From Novipirellula artificiosorum (GTDB lineage Bacteria > Planctomycetota > Planctomycetia > Pirellulales > Pirellulaceae), in NCBI RefSeq assembly GCF_007860135.1, contig NZ_SJPV01000010.1, positions 103,215 through 167,214 on the forward strand: 64,000 nucleotides of DNA, given 5' to 3'. Below, piece by piece: positions 9,501 through 18,100 of this stretch (position 1 is its first letter; each line of letters opens with the position of its first letter). The notes beneath the pieces were generated by a model. The model saw only the letters and a list, made by a program, of their open reading frames with translations. It searched no databases and was not told the DNA's origin. The position numbers and the translations under genes are program-made.

Positions 9501-11833
9501 CTGCCGAGCGCACGCAACCGGGCGGGACCATCGAGGTAAAAGTAGACACGGTTCTCGCCGTAGGGATAGAAGCTGCCTTCGGCGTCCTGCTGCGCAGCAG
9601 TAACCTGGGCAATGTCTTTGCCGTCGACTGCCAATTGGGGTGTATCGCTGGACAGCGCCACGCGTGCCGGCGTTGCTGCGGTACGATGAACGGCTTCGGC
9701 TACGGCCTTGCCACCTCGATAGCCGATGGCCTTCAATTGGCCGGGTGTCCAGGGCACGAGCCACTCGCACTGCATCTCGTCCCACTCGGTACCTGGCTTG
9801 TCACGACCGAGCGACTCTCCGTTCAAAAACAGCTCCACCTCGTCGCAATTGCTGTAGGCCCAAACCGGAATCTCCGTTCCAGTCGTCATGGTGGGGTGCG
9901 TCCAATGGGGCAGCAGATGCACCATGGGTTTGTCGGTCCACTGGCTCTGGTAGAGATAGTAAAGGTCTTTCTCGAAGTTGCACAAATCGATGGCACCACC
10001 CATGAATGCTTTGAACGGCCAGCCGCCATGCACATAACCGGCCTCGCCAAGGTAGTCGTGACCGGTCCAGCGGAACTGGCCGCTCCACCAAGGTAGATCG
10101 CGAACCTGCTGCCAAGCCTGGCGCGCCGAGATCCGCACCGTGCCGTTGTCGTAGGACGAATTGAATATTTGCTTCTTCGCGTTCGTTTTATTCGCCGCTT
10201 CGGTCCAGTCCAAGAAGAAGATTTCGTCGAGCGTCAAATCCGGGATGAACGAGGGCTTTTGTTTCGGGTTCGGATACCCGTCACGGTACCAAGTCTGCGT
10301 TTTGTAGAAGCCCCTCACCTGCCAGGTGTGAGGATATTCCGTCGCCACGAATGGCTGATCGATTTTGGCACCGTGCGTTCGGGGAAAGGTTGAGACTTCG
10401 GATCGCCCGTTTTCTCCATGCACATCCATCGAACGGGAGTCGCTGCCGCCGGAAGTGACCTGTCGAGTTGGATCGAGCTCGTGGCAAAGGTCGACAATCC
10501 ACTTGCCCATTGGCACGTCGCTGCGTTGGGTTTCGTTGCCGACACTCCAGATGACGACGCTCGGATGGTTGCGATCACGGCGTATCCAGTCGCGCAAGTC
10601 GCGGCGCCACCACTCGTCAAAATCATAGGCGCCGTAATCGGCGGGAGCTTTGCGTTTCCAGCCGTCGAAAATTTCATCCATGACGAGGATCCCCATCTCA
10701 TCACAGAAGTCGTAGAAGGCTGGTGTTTGCGGATTGTGGGACGTCCGAATGGCATTGCATCCCATGTTCTTGAGTTGTTGCAACCTGAATCGCAGAATTT
10801 TGTCCGGTACTGCCGCGCCGAGCGGTCCCGCGTCTTGGTGGTTGCACACACCCTTCAGCTTGACGTTCTCGCCGTTCAGCCAAAAACCGGATTCGTTCCT
10901 CCAGTTGACCGTTCGGATACCGAAGCGCGTTTCGTAGCGGTCGATGCAGCGCTGGCCGAGGTAGATTTCACTGATTGCCGTGTAGAGGGTCGGGCTCTGA
11001 CAGGACCAAAGTTGCGGTTTGGCCAATTGAATCCGCTGCGTGATCGATTCGGTGGTTTCGGCGTCGACCGTCCTATTCACCGTGTCACGGGCAACTTCAT
11101 GTCCCTCGGGATCGAGGATCAAATTGCGCACTTCAACGGCCTCGTCCGAGGGACCCGCGTTGGCGATTTCTGTATCCATCATGAGAACAGCAGAATCGGA
11201 ACCCACCTCCGCACGCACGAAGGTCCCCCACGGCGAAATGTGGACCGGATCGGTCACCGCCAGCCGCACCGGCGCGTAGATGCCGCTGCCCGTATACCAG
11301 CGTGCGGCGTTTTGCTGCGAGTTGTCGACGCGCACCGCGATCACGGCCTTGTCCTGGCCAGCGACAGCCTCGGTGATGTCATACCCAAAAGAAATCCAGC
11401 CGTAGGGTCGATGCCCCAACTCGACGCCGTTGACCCACACGGTGCTCTTGCGAAAGACACCGTCGAATTCGAGCCAGAGTCGCTTCCCTTGCCAGGATGC
11501 CGGCAGGTCGATCGTCTTTCGATACCAGCCGATGCCCGCCTGTACATAGCCCGCATTGTCGCGCGTCGGATGATCGGAGGCGTAATCCCCTTCGATGGCC
11601 CAGTCGTGAGGAAGGTTGACCGTCCGCCATGCGTCGTCGTCGTAGTCCGCTGCCTCAAGCCCTTCGGGTCCGAGTTTCAACGGCCCCTCGGCCTCTGCGT
11701 CGTTATAGATTTCATAAAAAGTGAAGCGCCAATCGCAATCGAGCTCCACGCTTTCTCGCACAGCCCCCAGCGATAGATTCGAGGATCCAATCAGAAGGAT
11801 GACCAAAACGGAAAAGACAGAAATGTTTTTCAT
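6551..11833 (-). CDS. GH2 glycosidase-sulfatase-PA14 fusion enzyme
   Basis: About 1760 residues from ATG 11833, which has a good AAAAGGTGAG ribosome site and a signal peptide (MKNISVFSVLVILLIGSSN). Rough domain order: GH2 sugar-binding, Ig-like and TIM-barrel domains (about 25-600, with acid/base Glu434 in WSVGNE and probable nucleophile Glu499 in VATEYPH); GH2 C-terminal Ig-type domains (650-840); a chitobiase-C-terminal-like segment (VFYTTDGTKP, about 850); a CBM6/35-like jelly roll (930-1050); a calcium-type DSDRDGTPD linker; a complete type I sulfatase (1090-1580, CAPAR with Cys1141); and a C-terminal PA14-like domain (about 1610-1750). It joins a glycosidase of the beta-galactosidase/glucuronidase type with desulfation in one secreted chain. 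The ATGA overlap with the next sulfatase gives coupling. An upstream in-frame extension of 50 residues was rejected. Confidence 0.92.
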   Translation of the reverse strand: MKNISVFSVLVILLIGSSNLSLGAVRESVELDCDWRFTFYEIYNDAEAEGPLKLGPEGLEAADYDDDAWRTVNLPHDWAIEGDYASDHPTRDNAGYVQAGIGWYRKTIDLPASWQGKRLWLEFDGVFRKSTVWVNGVELGHRPYGWISFGYDITEAVAGQDKAVIAVRVDNSQQNAARWYTGSGIYAPVRLAVTDPVHISPWGTFVRAEVGSDSAVLMMDTEIANAGPSDEAVEVRNLILDPEGHEVARDTVNRTVDAETTESITQRIQLAKPQLWSCQSPTLYTAISEIYLGQRCIDRYETRFGIRTVNWRNESGFWLNGENVKLKGVCNHQDAGPLGAAVPDKILRFRLQQLKNMGCNAIRTSHNPQTPAFYDFCDEMGILVMDEIFDGWKRKAPADYGAYDFDEWWRRDLRDWIRRDRNHPSVVIWSVGNETQRSDVPMGKWIVDLCHELDPTRQVTSGGSDSRSMDVHGENGRSEVSTFPRTHGAKIDQPFVATEYPHTWQVRGFYKTQTWYRDGYPNPKQKPSFIPDLTLDEIFFLDWTEAANKTNAKKQIFNSSYDNGTVRISARQAWQQVRDLPWWSGQFRWTGHDYLGEAGYVHGGWPFKAFMGGAIDLCNFEKDLYYLYQSQWTDKPMVHLLPHWTHPTMTTGTEIPVWAYSNCDEVELFLNGESLGRDKPGTEWDEMQCEWLVPWTPGQLKAIGYRGGKAVAEAVHRTAATPARVALSSDTPQLAVDGKDIAQVTAAQQDAEGSFYPYGENRVYFYLDGPARLRALGSGSPIDVEPHYNVNSRVTFFGLAKAYVEATHEAGPITLTAAAICGEKRQITSDRVSIDVQQLALRGSSASAKVQVFYTTDGTKPTHQSVRYEHAFPVPLGTTVKAAVFVDNQRILDLEERFAENEGFDWGGKQAIAESSEKWGEEGEQAEKTQLSGVTRKSKQGSAFHGDGYVELPGEGAITWFIENDGDATDYDLVFRYTGEDPQGGRPMRLELNGEVVVTKMLLKNTGSWRSHWKTWTTRQRLQQGANEIRLSTLGQGGMSIDEVLVKPVERDVDPNQADSDRDGTPDAVEVAKGLDPNDPTQRLDRPNIIFILADDLGYGDLGVLWQNSVAGSKKFATPNFDRMAAEGLILNQHYTGAPVCAPARGTLLTGVHQGHCTIRNTDFDNALEHNFTLGNTLQRAGYATALIGKYGLQGAGTSPATWTAYPTKRGFDFFHGYVRHADGHQHYPANEWRLGNSKPHRSPKELYENDREISADLDKCFTPDLFTARAKKWIIDHHAASAEQAFFLYLAFDTPHAALQLPTSAYPEGAGTKGGVQWMGTPGHMINTASGDVDSWRHPDYVGKGWTDEEERFATLVRRMDDCVGDLLQTLRDLQIDDNTLVVFSADNGPHDVHYLSGGHYDASAFDSFGPFEGIKRDCYEGGLRQPTLAWWPKKITAGQTNDTPSQFQDWMATFCDLAQRPTPARSDGVSLVPTLTGNGNQRDGIVYVEFKQNGNTPSYPEFIHHAKDPRGNQQVIFLDGYKGIRNGIRSHADDFQIYDVGKDLKEATNLFLDPNNDRPEYFAELQQRMKDRVLRVRQIEKDDPFDPSSDKTESRPYDAELVPPVTLDVTSGVDVAAYEGLWPWVPEFDELKPLGTKNVVAIDVTNDLSRSKDAGLCYRGFLKVPADGAWTFYVTSDAGTHLRIHESQVIDDDFNHDGSEASGKILLKAGLHPFTLYYRTADDTPALTLQWSGPDTAKQVIPDECLFRAKISTDGARQ

Positions 11834-12161
11834 ATTGGATGACTCACCTTTTCTCGAACGCATGACGACAAGGCAAAGGCCAATGAAGACCTTACGACCC
11901 AGGGCTTGGAAGGAATCATGACGGGTGGAATCGCCGCTACGAACCGCGATGATTTCTCCCGGGACTTCGAGGGCGAACTTCAATCCGATTGTCGGATCGC
12001 GGCACCATTGTATTCCATCGCCGTTTCATTTGCTGTCTTTGCGCGCTGAATTGTGAATCGTCCGCAAGAGGGGTCCTTTCGAATGGATCGATCGCGGAAA
12101 TCGCTGTGGATGATCGGTTCCTAGTGCATCATCCCGTCTTGCTTTTGGGATGGATGAAGCA
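11834..12161. other. Upstream region of the sulfatase operon
   Basis: About 330 bases between the fusion gene start and the GT4 stop. It should carry the operon promoter on the minus strand. I see no confident -35/-10 pair. The left end contains the fold-back repeat listed separately. No gene is visible. Confidence 0.4.
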
Positions 12162-12165
12162 CTAA
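12121..12165. repeat. Short fold-back element with CTAGTGC end
   Basis: A 45-base inverted repeat: CTAGTGCATCATCC on the left mirrors GGATGGATGAAGCACTAA on the right around a TTGCTTTT-type loop. The stop codon of the GT4 gene (TAG on the minus strand, 12162-12164) lies inside its right arm. The CTAGTGC terminus is shared with the larger fold-back element near 18.6 kb. It could also work as a transcription terminator for GT4. Confidence 0.6.
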
Positions 12166-13172
12166 ACGCCGAGGATGCGCCGATACAGCGTCAGATAGGC
12201 GTCCGCCATCCGATCGATGGTAAATCGATCCGCGACGGCGCGGCGGACGCTGCGGCGGTCGATCTCGTTGATACGCTCGATTGCCTGATGTGCTTCGTCA
12301 AGGCTGTCGACCAGAAAGCCAGTGACACCATGCTCAATCAGCTCAGGCATCGATCCGCGCCGCGAGGCGATAACGGGTGTGCCACAAGCCATCGCTTCGA
12401 TCACCGACAGCCCAAAGGGCTCTTCGAAATTGATCAGGTGCAAAAGCGCCCGTGCAGCGCCAAGGGCGTGTAGCCGCTGCGTCCCACCGACTGCCCCATG
12501 ATACGTGACCGACACGCCGTCATCGGATGGCTGGACCTCCTGTTCATAATAGTCGGTGTCCTGCACGATGCCGTACATGTGGAGATGGCGCCCGCTTGCT
12601 CGAGCGGCGACGATCGCCTCCGCAGCGCCCTTGTCGGGGTGGATGCGTCCGAAGAAAAGCAGATCATCACTGCCGACCGGATGGAACGGAAAATCGTCGA
12701 TCGGAATGCCATGATGAATCGTCGCAGCGTAGCGCAGATCCGGATGACGATCGGCGTCCGAAATGGCGACATAATGAACCACTTCCTGGTATTCCACATA
12801 CATCGGCAGGATGCGATCGGACGAGAAGCCGTGGATCGTCGTCACGATCGGCGTGTCGGTCAAACGCGCGAAAGCGTGGGCAGGGAAGTCCGCCTGATTG
12901 TGAATCAGATCGAACTGGCCGGCTTGCTCGAAGAGGTGGGCTAGATGGCGGAATTCCCAGACCTTCGCGTCGATCGATGCATCGTCCCCATAAGGCGCTG
13001 GAACGACGCCATCGAGCGTTGCGGACGTGATGCTGTCAAGCGTGGCGAAAAGCGTCACATCGACCCCGCGCTCGACGAGCGCCTCGGTCAGCATACTGGT
13101 GACGAGTTCCCAAGGGCCGTAGGTTCTCGGCGGCGTGCGCCACGCGATCGGGGCAAGCATTGCTACGCGCAT
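12162..13172 (-). CDS. GT4-type glycosyltransferase
   Basis: 336 residues with a GT-B fold. The N-terminal Rossmann part begins MRVAMLAPIAWRTPP, with a DLIHNQADF strand in the first half. The C-terminal donor-site signature is EPFGLSVIEAMACGTPVIAS followed by GSMPELI and GVTGFLV, the EX7E motif typical of retaining family 4 enzymes using UDP- or ADP/GDP-sugars. There is no membrane segment, so it is cytoplasmic. It starts one base after the stop of the GH13 gene, so the two are almost certainly one transcript; a role in alpha-glucan or trehalose-type sugar metabolism is likely but not shown. Its stop codon is supplied by a fold-back repeat. Confidence 0.9.
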   Translation of the reverse strand: MRVAMLAPIAWRTPPRTYGPWELVTSMLTEALVERGVDVTLFATLDSITSATLDGVVPAPYGDDASIDAKVWEFRHLAHLFEQAGQFDLIHNQADFPAHAFARLTDTPIVTTIHGFSSDRILPMYVEYQEVVHYVAISDADRHPDLRYAATIHHGIPIDDFPFHPVGSDDLLFFGRIHPDKGAAEAIVAARASGRHLHMYGIVQDTDYYEQEVQPSDDGVSVTYHGAVGGTQRLHALGAARALLHLINFEEPFGLSVIEAMACGTPVIASRRGSMPELIEHGVTGFLVDSLDEAHQAIERINEIDRRSVRRAVADRFTIDRMADAYLTLYRRILGV

Positions 13173-13173
13173 A

Positions 13174-14793
13174 TTAGTGTTTCTCTTTCAGTCGCAGTAG
13201 GAGACCTTCGTTAGGGGCGAGCGCAGCGTCCAGCGGACGAAGCGCCCAGGTCGATGGTGGCAAGGTCGATGCAAGAACCTCTTCGACACAAGTATCGGTC
13301 GGCAACATCAGGGTCCGCATGGCGTCGCTAAGGTTCAGCGCGATCAGCAGGCACTCGCCGGCATGCCGCCGCTGGTAGGCGAGTACGTCCTCCGCTGCGT
13401 CGACGAGCTTGAAGTCGCCGATTGCGAGTGCGTCGTGTGATCGTCGCAGTGCGAGCAGAGATCGGTAGAGAGACAACAGTGAGTTGGAATCCCGATCTTG
13501 TATCTCGAAGTTGCGCTCCCGCCAGTCCTCGTTGAGTGGAAGCCACGGTTCGACCGTGCTGAACCCCGCATAGGCCGAAGCATTCCAAGGTATCGGCGTG
13601 CGCGAACGATCACGACCGATCCCCAGACCGGGCTGACGAAGATCCTGTGGGTCTCGCACCCGATCGGGCGAGATCTTCACCTCGCCAATGCCGATTTCGT
13701 CGCCCTGGTACATCGTTGGCGTGCCGCGAAGCGTCAGCAGAAGCATTGCGGCAACGCGTGCCTGCGTCTCACCGATCCGAGCAGCGATCCGCGGTGCATC
13801 ATGGCTGCCGATCACCCAGTTTGGCCAACCGAATGCTGGCAGCGACGCCTCGTAGGCGGCAATCATCCTTCTGAGCGAGGCTGCGTCCCAGGCGTTTTCG
13901 ATGAGCTGGAAATTGAAAGGCAGATGGACTTGAAGACGATCCGGTGTGCCGTACCATCGCGCATGGCGATCGTTGGGTAAACAGATCTCGCCGATCAGGA
14001 CACGGTCGCCATAGCGGTCGGCTAGCGCGCGGAACTCCGCAGAGATCGCATGCGCTTCCGGCTGGTCGGTCGAATAGACCTGGACCAGCCGGTCGCGCTG
14101 CGTGCAATCGGGCGTCCAGTGCGTGTTGATCGGATTGTCGGGCAGCCCTTCGGCCTTGATAATGTGCCAGAGCACGTCAATCCGGAATCCATCGACGCCG
14201 CGGTCCAACCAAAATCGCAGCACCGTCACCATCGCTTCACGCAGCTCCGGTTTTCGCCAGTTCAGATCGGGTTGCGACGCGAGGAAAGCATGAAGGTAGT
14301 ATTGGCCTGTCGTCTCGTCCCACTCCCAGGACGAGCCACCGAAGTCGCTAATCCAGTTGTTCGGTGGTCCTCCATCCGGCGCCGGATCGCGCCAGATATA
14401 CCAATCACGTTTCGGGTTGTCACGCGACCCCCGACTTTCGACGAACCATGGATGTTGGTCTGACGAATGATTGGGAACAAAATCGAGCAGAAGCCTGAGG
14501 CCGCGATTGTGGACCGCCGCAAGCAATCGGTCGAAACCGGCGAGATCGCCGAACATTGCATCGATGCCGCAAAAGTCAGCAACGTCGTATCCAAAATCCG
14601 CCATGGGGGAGGGATAAATCGGTGACAACCAGATCGCATCGATGCCAAGCCCAGCGAGATAATCAAGCCGCAACTCGATTCCGGCAAGGTCACCCACGCC
14701 ATCCGCATCGCTATCCTGAAACGAGCGGGGGTAGATCTGATAGATCACTCCGCGTTCCCACCAAGGAGTCTGTCGTTGTCCTTCGCGCACCAA
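13174..14793 (-). CDS. GH13 alpha-glucosidase
   Basis: 539 residues starting at TTG 14793 (GTG 14790 is the next codon; no strong ribosome site). Conserved GH13 regions are all present: DFVPNHSS (region I), GVDGFRIDVLWH with the nucleophile Asp (region II), LIGEI with the acid/base Glu (region III), and SHD in place of the usual NHD (region IV). QIYPRSFQDSDADGVGDLAGI and the QPDLNWRKPELR segment are those of oligo-1,6-glucosidase/alpha-glucosidase subfamilies that split alpha-glucosides from the non-reducing end. No signal peptide is visible, so it is probably cytoplasmic. It pairs with the GT4 gene one base downstream. Confidence 0.93.
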   Translation of the reverse strand: MVREGQRQTPWWERGVIYQIYPRSFQDSDADGVGDLAGIELRLDYLAGLGIDAIWLSPIYPSPMADFGYDVADFCGIDAMFGDLAGFDRLLAAVHNRGLRLLLDFVPNHSSDQHPWFVESRGSRDNPKRDWYIWRDPAPDGGPPNNWISDFGGSSWEWDETTGQYYLHAFLASQPDLNWRKPELREAMVTVLRFWLDRGVDGFRIDVLWHIIKAEGLPDNPINTHWTPDCTQRDRLVQVYSTDQPEAHAISAEFRALADRYGDRVLIGEICLPNDRHARWYGTPDRLQVHLPFNFQLIENAWDAASLRRMIAAYEASLPAFGWPNWVIGSHDAPRIAARIGETQARVAAMLLLTLRGTPTMYQGDEIGIGEVKISPDRVRDPQDLRQPGLGIGRDRSRTPIPWNASAYAGFSTVEPWLPLNEDWRERNFEIQDRDSNSLLSLYRSLLALRRSHDALAIGDFKLVDAAEDVLAYQRRHAGECLLIALNLSDAMRTLMLPTDTCVEEVLASTLPPSTWALRPLDAALAPNEGLLLRLKEKH

Positions 14794-15282
14794 GTTGACC
14801 GATCCCAGTTCGTTTGAATTACGAAGAAGCGTCCCGCGTTCGATCCATCAGGCTCGAACCGAATTGTCCCTACGAAAGGACAAGCGGTCGCCACACTGAT
14901 TGGGCAGGTCTCCCGCACACGTCATCCCACTCTACCATCCTGTCGCACAACTGGTGTTGCCAACGAGCTGATCAGCGTCAATCTAACGGAGCACAGATGG
15001 CCCTAAAGCAACTCTGCTTCGCGGCTTCAAATGCGTTTCATTGGACAAACCGTCGTTAAAACCTGCGATTCGTCGCTCGTGAAGGTGACGTACAACGGGG
15101 AGTTCATCACGAGCGGCAAGCCGAAGGTGAACGCCCCCCTCAAAGAATGATCCTGAAAGGCTCGAAAATCGCAGACAGATCTGTCGCTTTGCCCGGATCG
15201 CATCGACGGCCACAAGCGTCAGATGGGATAACGACCAAACGAGATAATGACCAGAGCAGGTCAATCAGTAGGAGTCCCAAGT
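14794..15282. other. Gene-poor stretch upstream of GH13
   Basis: About 490 bases without a convincing gene. A 40-codon plus-strand frame at 15030-15149 (MRFIGQTVVKTCDSSLVKV...) reads like protein but has a stop just before it and no ribosome site; it may be a fragment of a lost gene. The GH13 promoter should lie at the left end. Confidence 0.4.
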
Positions 15283-15531
15283 TTATGGGATTTCTACCTC
15301 CACCGGTTCCGCCGACACGGCGCTCACGCGAACCGTGTTGCCTTTCGTCGCGTGAATCAGTCTGATCGTGCGACTGGTCCCGGGTACCAGGTCAAAGTAA
15401 TTGTCCTCGAACACCGTGCCAGACCCACCCGGAACCTCCAGGGTCACCTGTCGAGCAAAGTTGTCCGTGCTGATCTGAATCCCGTCCTCCACAAACATCA
15501 CCTTGAGCGTGGGTCGGTGATGCACGTCCAC
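15283..15531 (-). pseudogene. Relic C-terminal Ig domain of a GH2 beta-mannosidase
   Basis: A frame of about 82 residues preceded immediately by an in-frame stop. Its sequence (ISTDNFARQVTLEVPGG, then VFEDNYFDLVPGTSRTI and VRVSAVSAEPVEVEIP) matches the usual C-terminal Ig-like domain of beta-mannosidase-type GH2 enzymes, which close with a DNYFDLLPG-type motif. The catalytic domain that should precede it is absent: upstream there is an unrelated, oppositely oriented gene. A GTG could start it, but the piece is best read as the tail of a deleted gene. Confidence 0.6.
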
Positions 15532-15679
15532 GTTTCAAGACATGATAAACTGCTTGCGTCTGATTTGTACGTTCAACGGAGCAGGAACATTTCAGCAAGT
15601 ATCGCTGGTGCCGGCGGAGCTGCGTTTGTGCCGGGTGGACCGTTTTTTTGACAGCGGGACTGAGAGGAAGAGAAAGCTC

Positions 15680-18100
15680 ATGATTCATATCAATCGTTTT
15701 TTGGTGCCATTGTTTTGGTGCTTGTTGTTCACTGCACAGGCTACATCGGTGTTAGACGCCGAGGGGTTCGACGATGACACGATGGATGTGGCGATCGGTG
15801 GATGTGGCGGCGTCTATCTGCTGGCTTCGCCTGGTGAACTGGTGATCGATGTCTACAAACGAGATCGAAATCGCGGAGGCCGCACGACGGAACTACGGGC
15901 GATTCTTGTTGGCCCCGATCGCCAAGTTTTACAAGAAGCCGTGATTCCTGACGACGAAAAACCCGCAGGTCATGGATGGGGGGAAGCTCAGCATGTGCGA
16001 TTCACAACAACGGTGTCTCGAAAAGGGATCTTTGCACTGAATATCACGGTGTCGCAAGATCGTTATGGCAGTGAGATGGCGTGGGGTTTCCAAACGAACT
16101 GCAAGAAATACATGGTCGAGACCTCTCGGGGGCATCGAGACGAGCGACGCCAGGAACCGATCGTGTTATTGAATCCAAGTCGAGCTGGTGATGTCTGTTT
16201 CGTGCCGCGAGAAGGCAAGTTTGACATGGAGATCAGCGGTTTGTCGAACACCGCTGGTGAACTCTCGGTATTCGATGGCAACGACGAATTGATCCAGACG
16301 CTTGCGGTCGATTCGCAAGGCAAGACGACGCATTCCTTTCCAGCCCAGACACATCGCGACGCACTTCCGTGGCGACTGCATTTACCATCCTACCAAGCCA
16401 CGATTCAGATTGACGGTGTGACCCGTTGGGATTCAACTGATCCCTACGTGAATCTACCGTGCTGGACTCCTGACCCCACGTCCTACTTTTCCTTGTTGCC
16501 TTACCGGTGGCTTTTGACGCCTTACCGTACAACGATACACGCTCCGCCGGGCGAACAACGCCAAACGCGATTTCGGCTTCACAACAACGGATCTTCACCG
16601 ACAACCATCGAACTGAATCTTGAGTTTGACGATCAGAATTGGCCGGTAGAGCTATCCTCACAACAAGTGCAACTGGCTCCGAGACAAGCGGCGGAAGTCA
16701 CGGCCACCTACTGCGTTCCCACCGATGGAGAAGCAAAGGTTTGTCACATTCGAGCAACGCCAACCGACTGCCCCGAGCTTTCGACCTACTCGACACTGAG
16801 GGTCACAGCGGAGCCACCGCTGGCATCCCAACCACTTGAGATGCCCATCGTGCTGAAGCCTTACCAGCATGAAAACGAGTTGTATGGATATCAGCGAGAC
16901 TATCCTTCGGAAAACCAAATGTACTTTGATGTTGAGAACCGACCTTGTCTGCAACAGGACGGCGAGATTGCCACGCTGGGCGATGAGCATTGGACCCAGT
17001 CGGATCTGTCGTCTGCAATCGAGTACTGCGATCCGCAATTGAAGGGTCAATCGATCAAAGCGGCGTCGACAAAAATCGCTTTCGATTCGAGCAACGGCAT
17101 GTACGTATTGGCCAGGGCAGGGGGACAGGCCGTTCTGCTGCACTCGGTCAACCGTGGCCGCACGTTTTCTGCTTACGCGATTCCTGGCCCAGAGAAACAA
17201 GCGAGTGTGTTGGACATGGAGCAGTTTTCTGGGCACAACGTGTCGGACCAACCCCCAGCGATTGTTCGTTTCACTCGGACGGCAACTGATTCGAAATTGA
17301 AATGGCGACGGCTCAATGACCTGGAGTTGATTCTTCCCAAAAAGAATAACGGCCGAATCACGTTTGATCACTCGGTTCTCATTTCAAAGTCCTGCATCGG
17401 ATTGTCTTCGCACTCCGGAATTCCATCGTCGGTTGTCTCTCGAGGCGACAAAGTCCATGTCGCTTGGGGTCAGGCTACCGATCCTGCGGAGCAAGTGCCG
17501 GGCGTCCCCGCGTACGTCGTGACCTTTGATCGCCGGACGGGGCAACTCGGGAAACCTGCACTCGTTGGCTATGGCCCGCCAGCGAACGATGTTCACAATT
17601 CACCCAGCATTACGATGGACAGCCGAGGAACCTTGCACGTCCTCTGTGGAACGCATGGACAGCCCTTTCCCTACTCACGTTCCTTGGCCACGAACGACGC
17701 TAGCTTGGGCTGGACCGACCCCGTGACCGTCGGTGACGGGCGACAAACCTACGTGGGCTTGGTCTGCGGCGCCGACGACACCTTGCATCTTGTCTTTCGG
17801 ATGTGGAGACAGGGTGAGCAACCGCATCCAGCTAGCCATCATGCAACCCTTGCCTATCAACGAAAACCTCCCGGCCAACCCTGGGAAGCGCCTCGCGTTT
17901 TGATCGTCGCCCCGTTTTCGGAATACAGCATCTTCTATCATCGTTTGACAATCGATCGAAAAGGCCGATTGTTCCTTTCCTACGACTACTGGTCAACGTA
18001 TTGGTTTTACCGCACCGACCATCAAGGCGACCGACGAGCGGTGATCATGTCGCCCAACCGCGGCACAACATGGAAACTGGTCGAAACGAGTGACCTGTAA
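15680..18100 (+). CDS. Secreted BNR-4-type repeat protein
   Basis: About 806 residues. ATG 15680 is preferred over earlier in-frame codons because GAGAGGAAGAG precedes it and a signal peptide follows (MIHINRFLVPLFWCLLFTAQA). The N-terminal half is beta-rich with an Ig-like segment (RFRLHNNGSSPTTIELNLEF). The C-terminal half from about 470 has the BNR/Asp-box style of propeller strands: SRGDKVHVAWGQ, SITMDSRGTLHVLCG, DDTLHLVFRMW, and a closing LTIDRKGRLFLSYDYWSTYWFY. Related propellers include ulvan and other polysaccharide lyases and glycosidases of the BNR_4 type, so polysaccharide binding or cleavage is plausible, but I cannot point to catalytic residues. It stands alone between non-coding DNA. 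Confidence 0.8.
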   Translation: MIHINRFLVPLFWCLLFTAQATSVLDAEGFDDDTMDVAIGGCGGVYLLASPGELVIDVYKRDRNRGGRTTELRAILVGPDRQVLQEAVIPDDEKPAGHGWGEAQHVRFTTTVSRKGIFALNITVSQDRYGSEMAWGFQTNCKKYMVETSRGHRDERRQEPIVLLNPSRAGDVCFVPREGKFDMEISGLSNTAGELSVFDGNDELIQTLAVDSQGKTTHSFPAQTHRDALPWRLHLPSYQATIQIDGVTRWDSTDPYVNLPCWTPDPTSYFSLLPYRWLLTPYRTTIHAPPGEQRQTRFRLHNNGSSPTTIELNLEFDDQNWPVELSSQQVQLAPRQAAEVTATYCVPTDGEAKVCHIRATPTDCPELSTYSTLRVTAEPPLASQPLEMPIVLKPYQHENELYGYQRDYPSENQMYFDVENRPCLQQDGEIATLGDEHWTQSDLSSAIEYCDPQLKGQSIKAASTKIAFDSSNGMYVLARAGGQAVLLHSVNRGRTFSAYAIPGPEKQASVLDMEQFSGHNVSDQPPAIVRFTRTATDSKLKWRRLNDLELILPKKNNGRITFDHSVLISKSCIGLSSHSGIPSSVVSRGDKVHVAWGQATDPAEQVPGVPAYVVTFDRRTGQLGKPALVGYGPPANDVHNSPSITMDSRGTLHVLCGTHGQPFPYSRSLATNDASLGWTDPVTVGDGRQTYVGLVCGADDTLHLVFRMWRQGEQPHPASHHATLAYQRKPPGQPWEAPRVLIVAPFSEYSIFYHRLTIDRKGRLFLSYDYWSTYWFYRTDHQGDRRAVIMSPNRGTTWKLVETSDL

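Noticed and set aside
9104..10096. 330-residue plus-strand frame, and others such as 10418-11776
   Set aside because: These are antisense shadows of the GH2-sulfatase gene, whose motifs are unambiguous on the minus strand.
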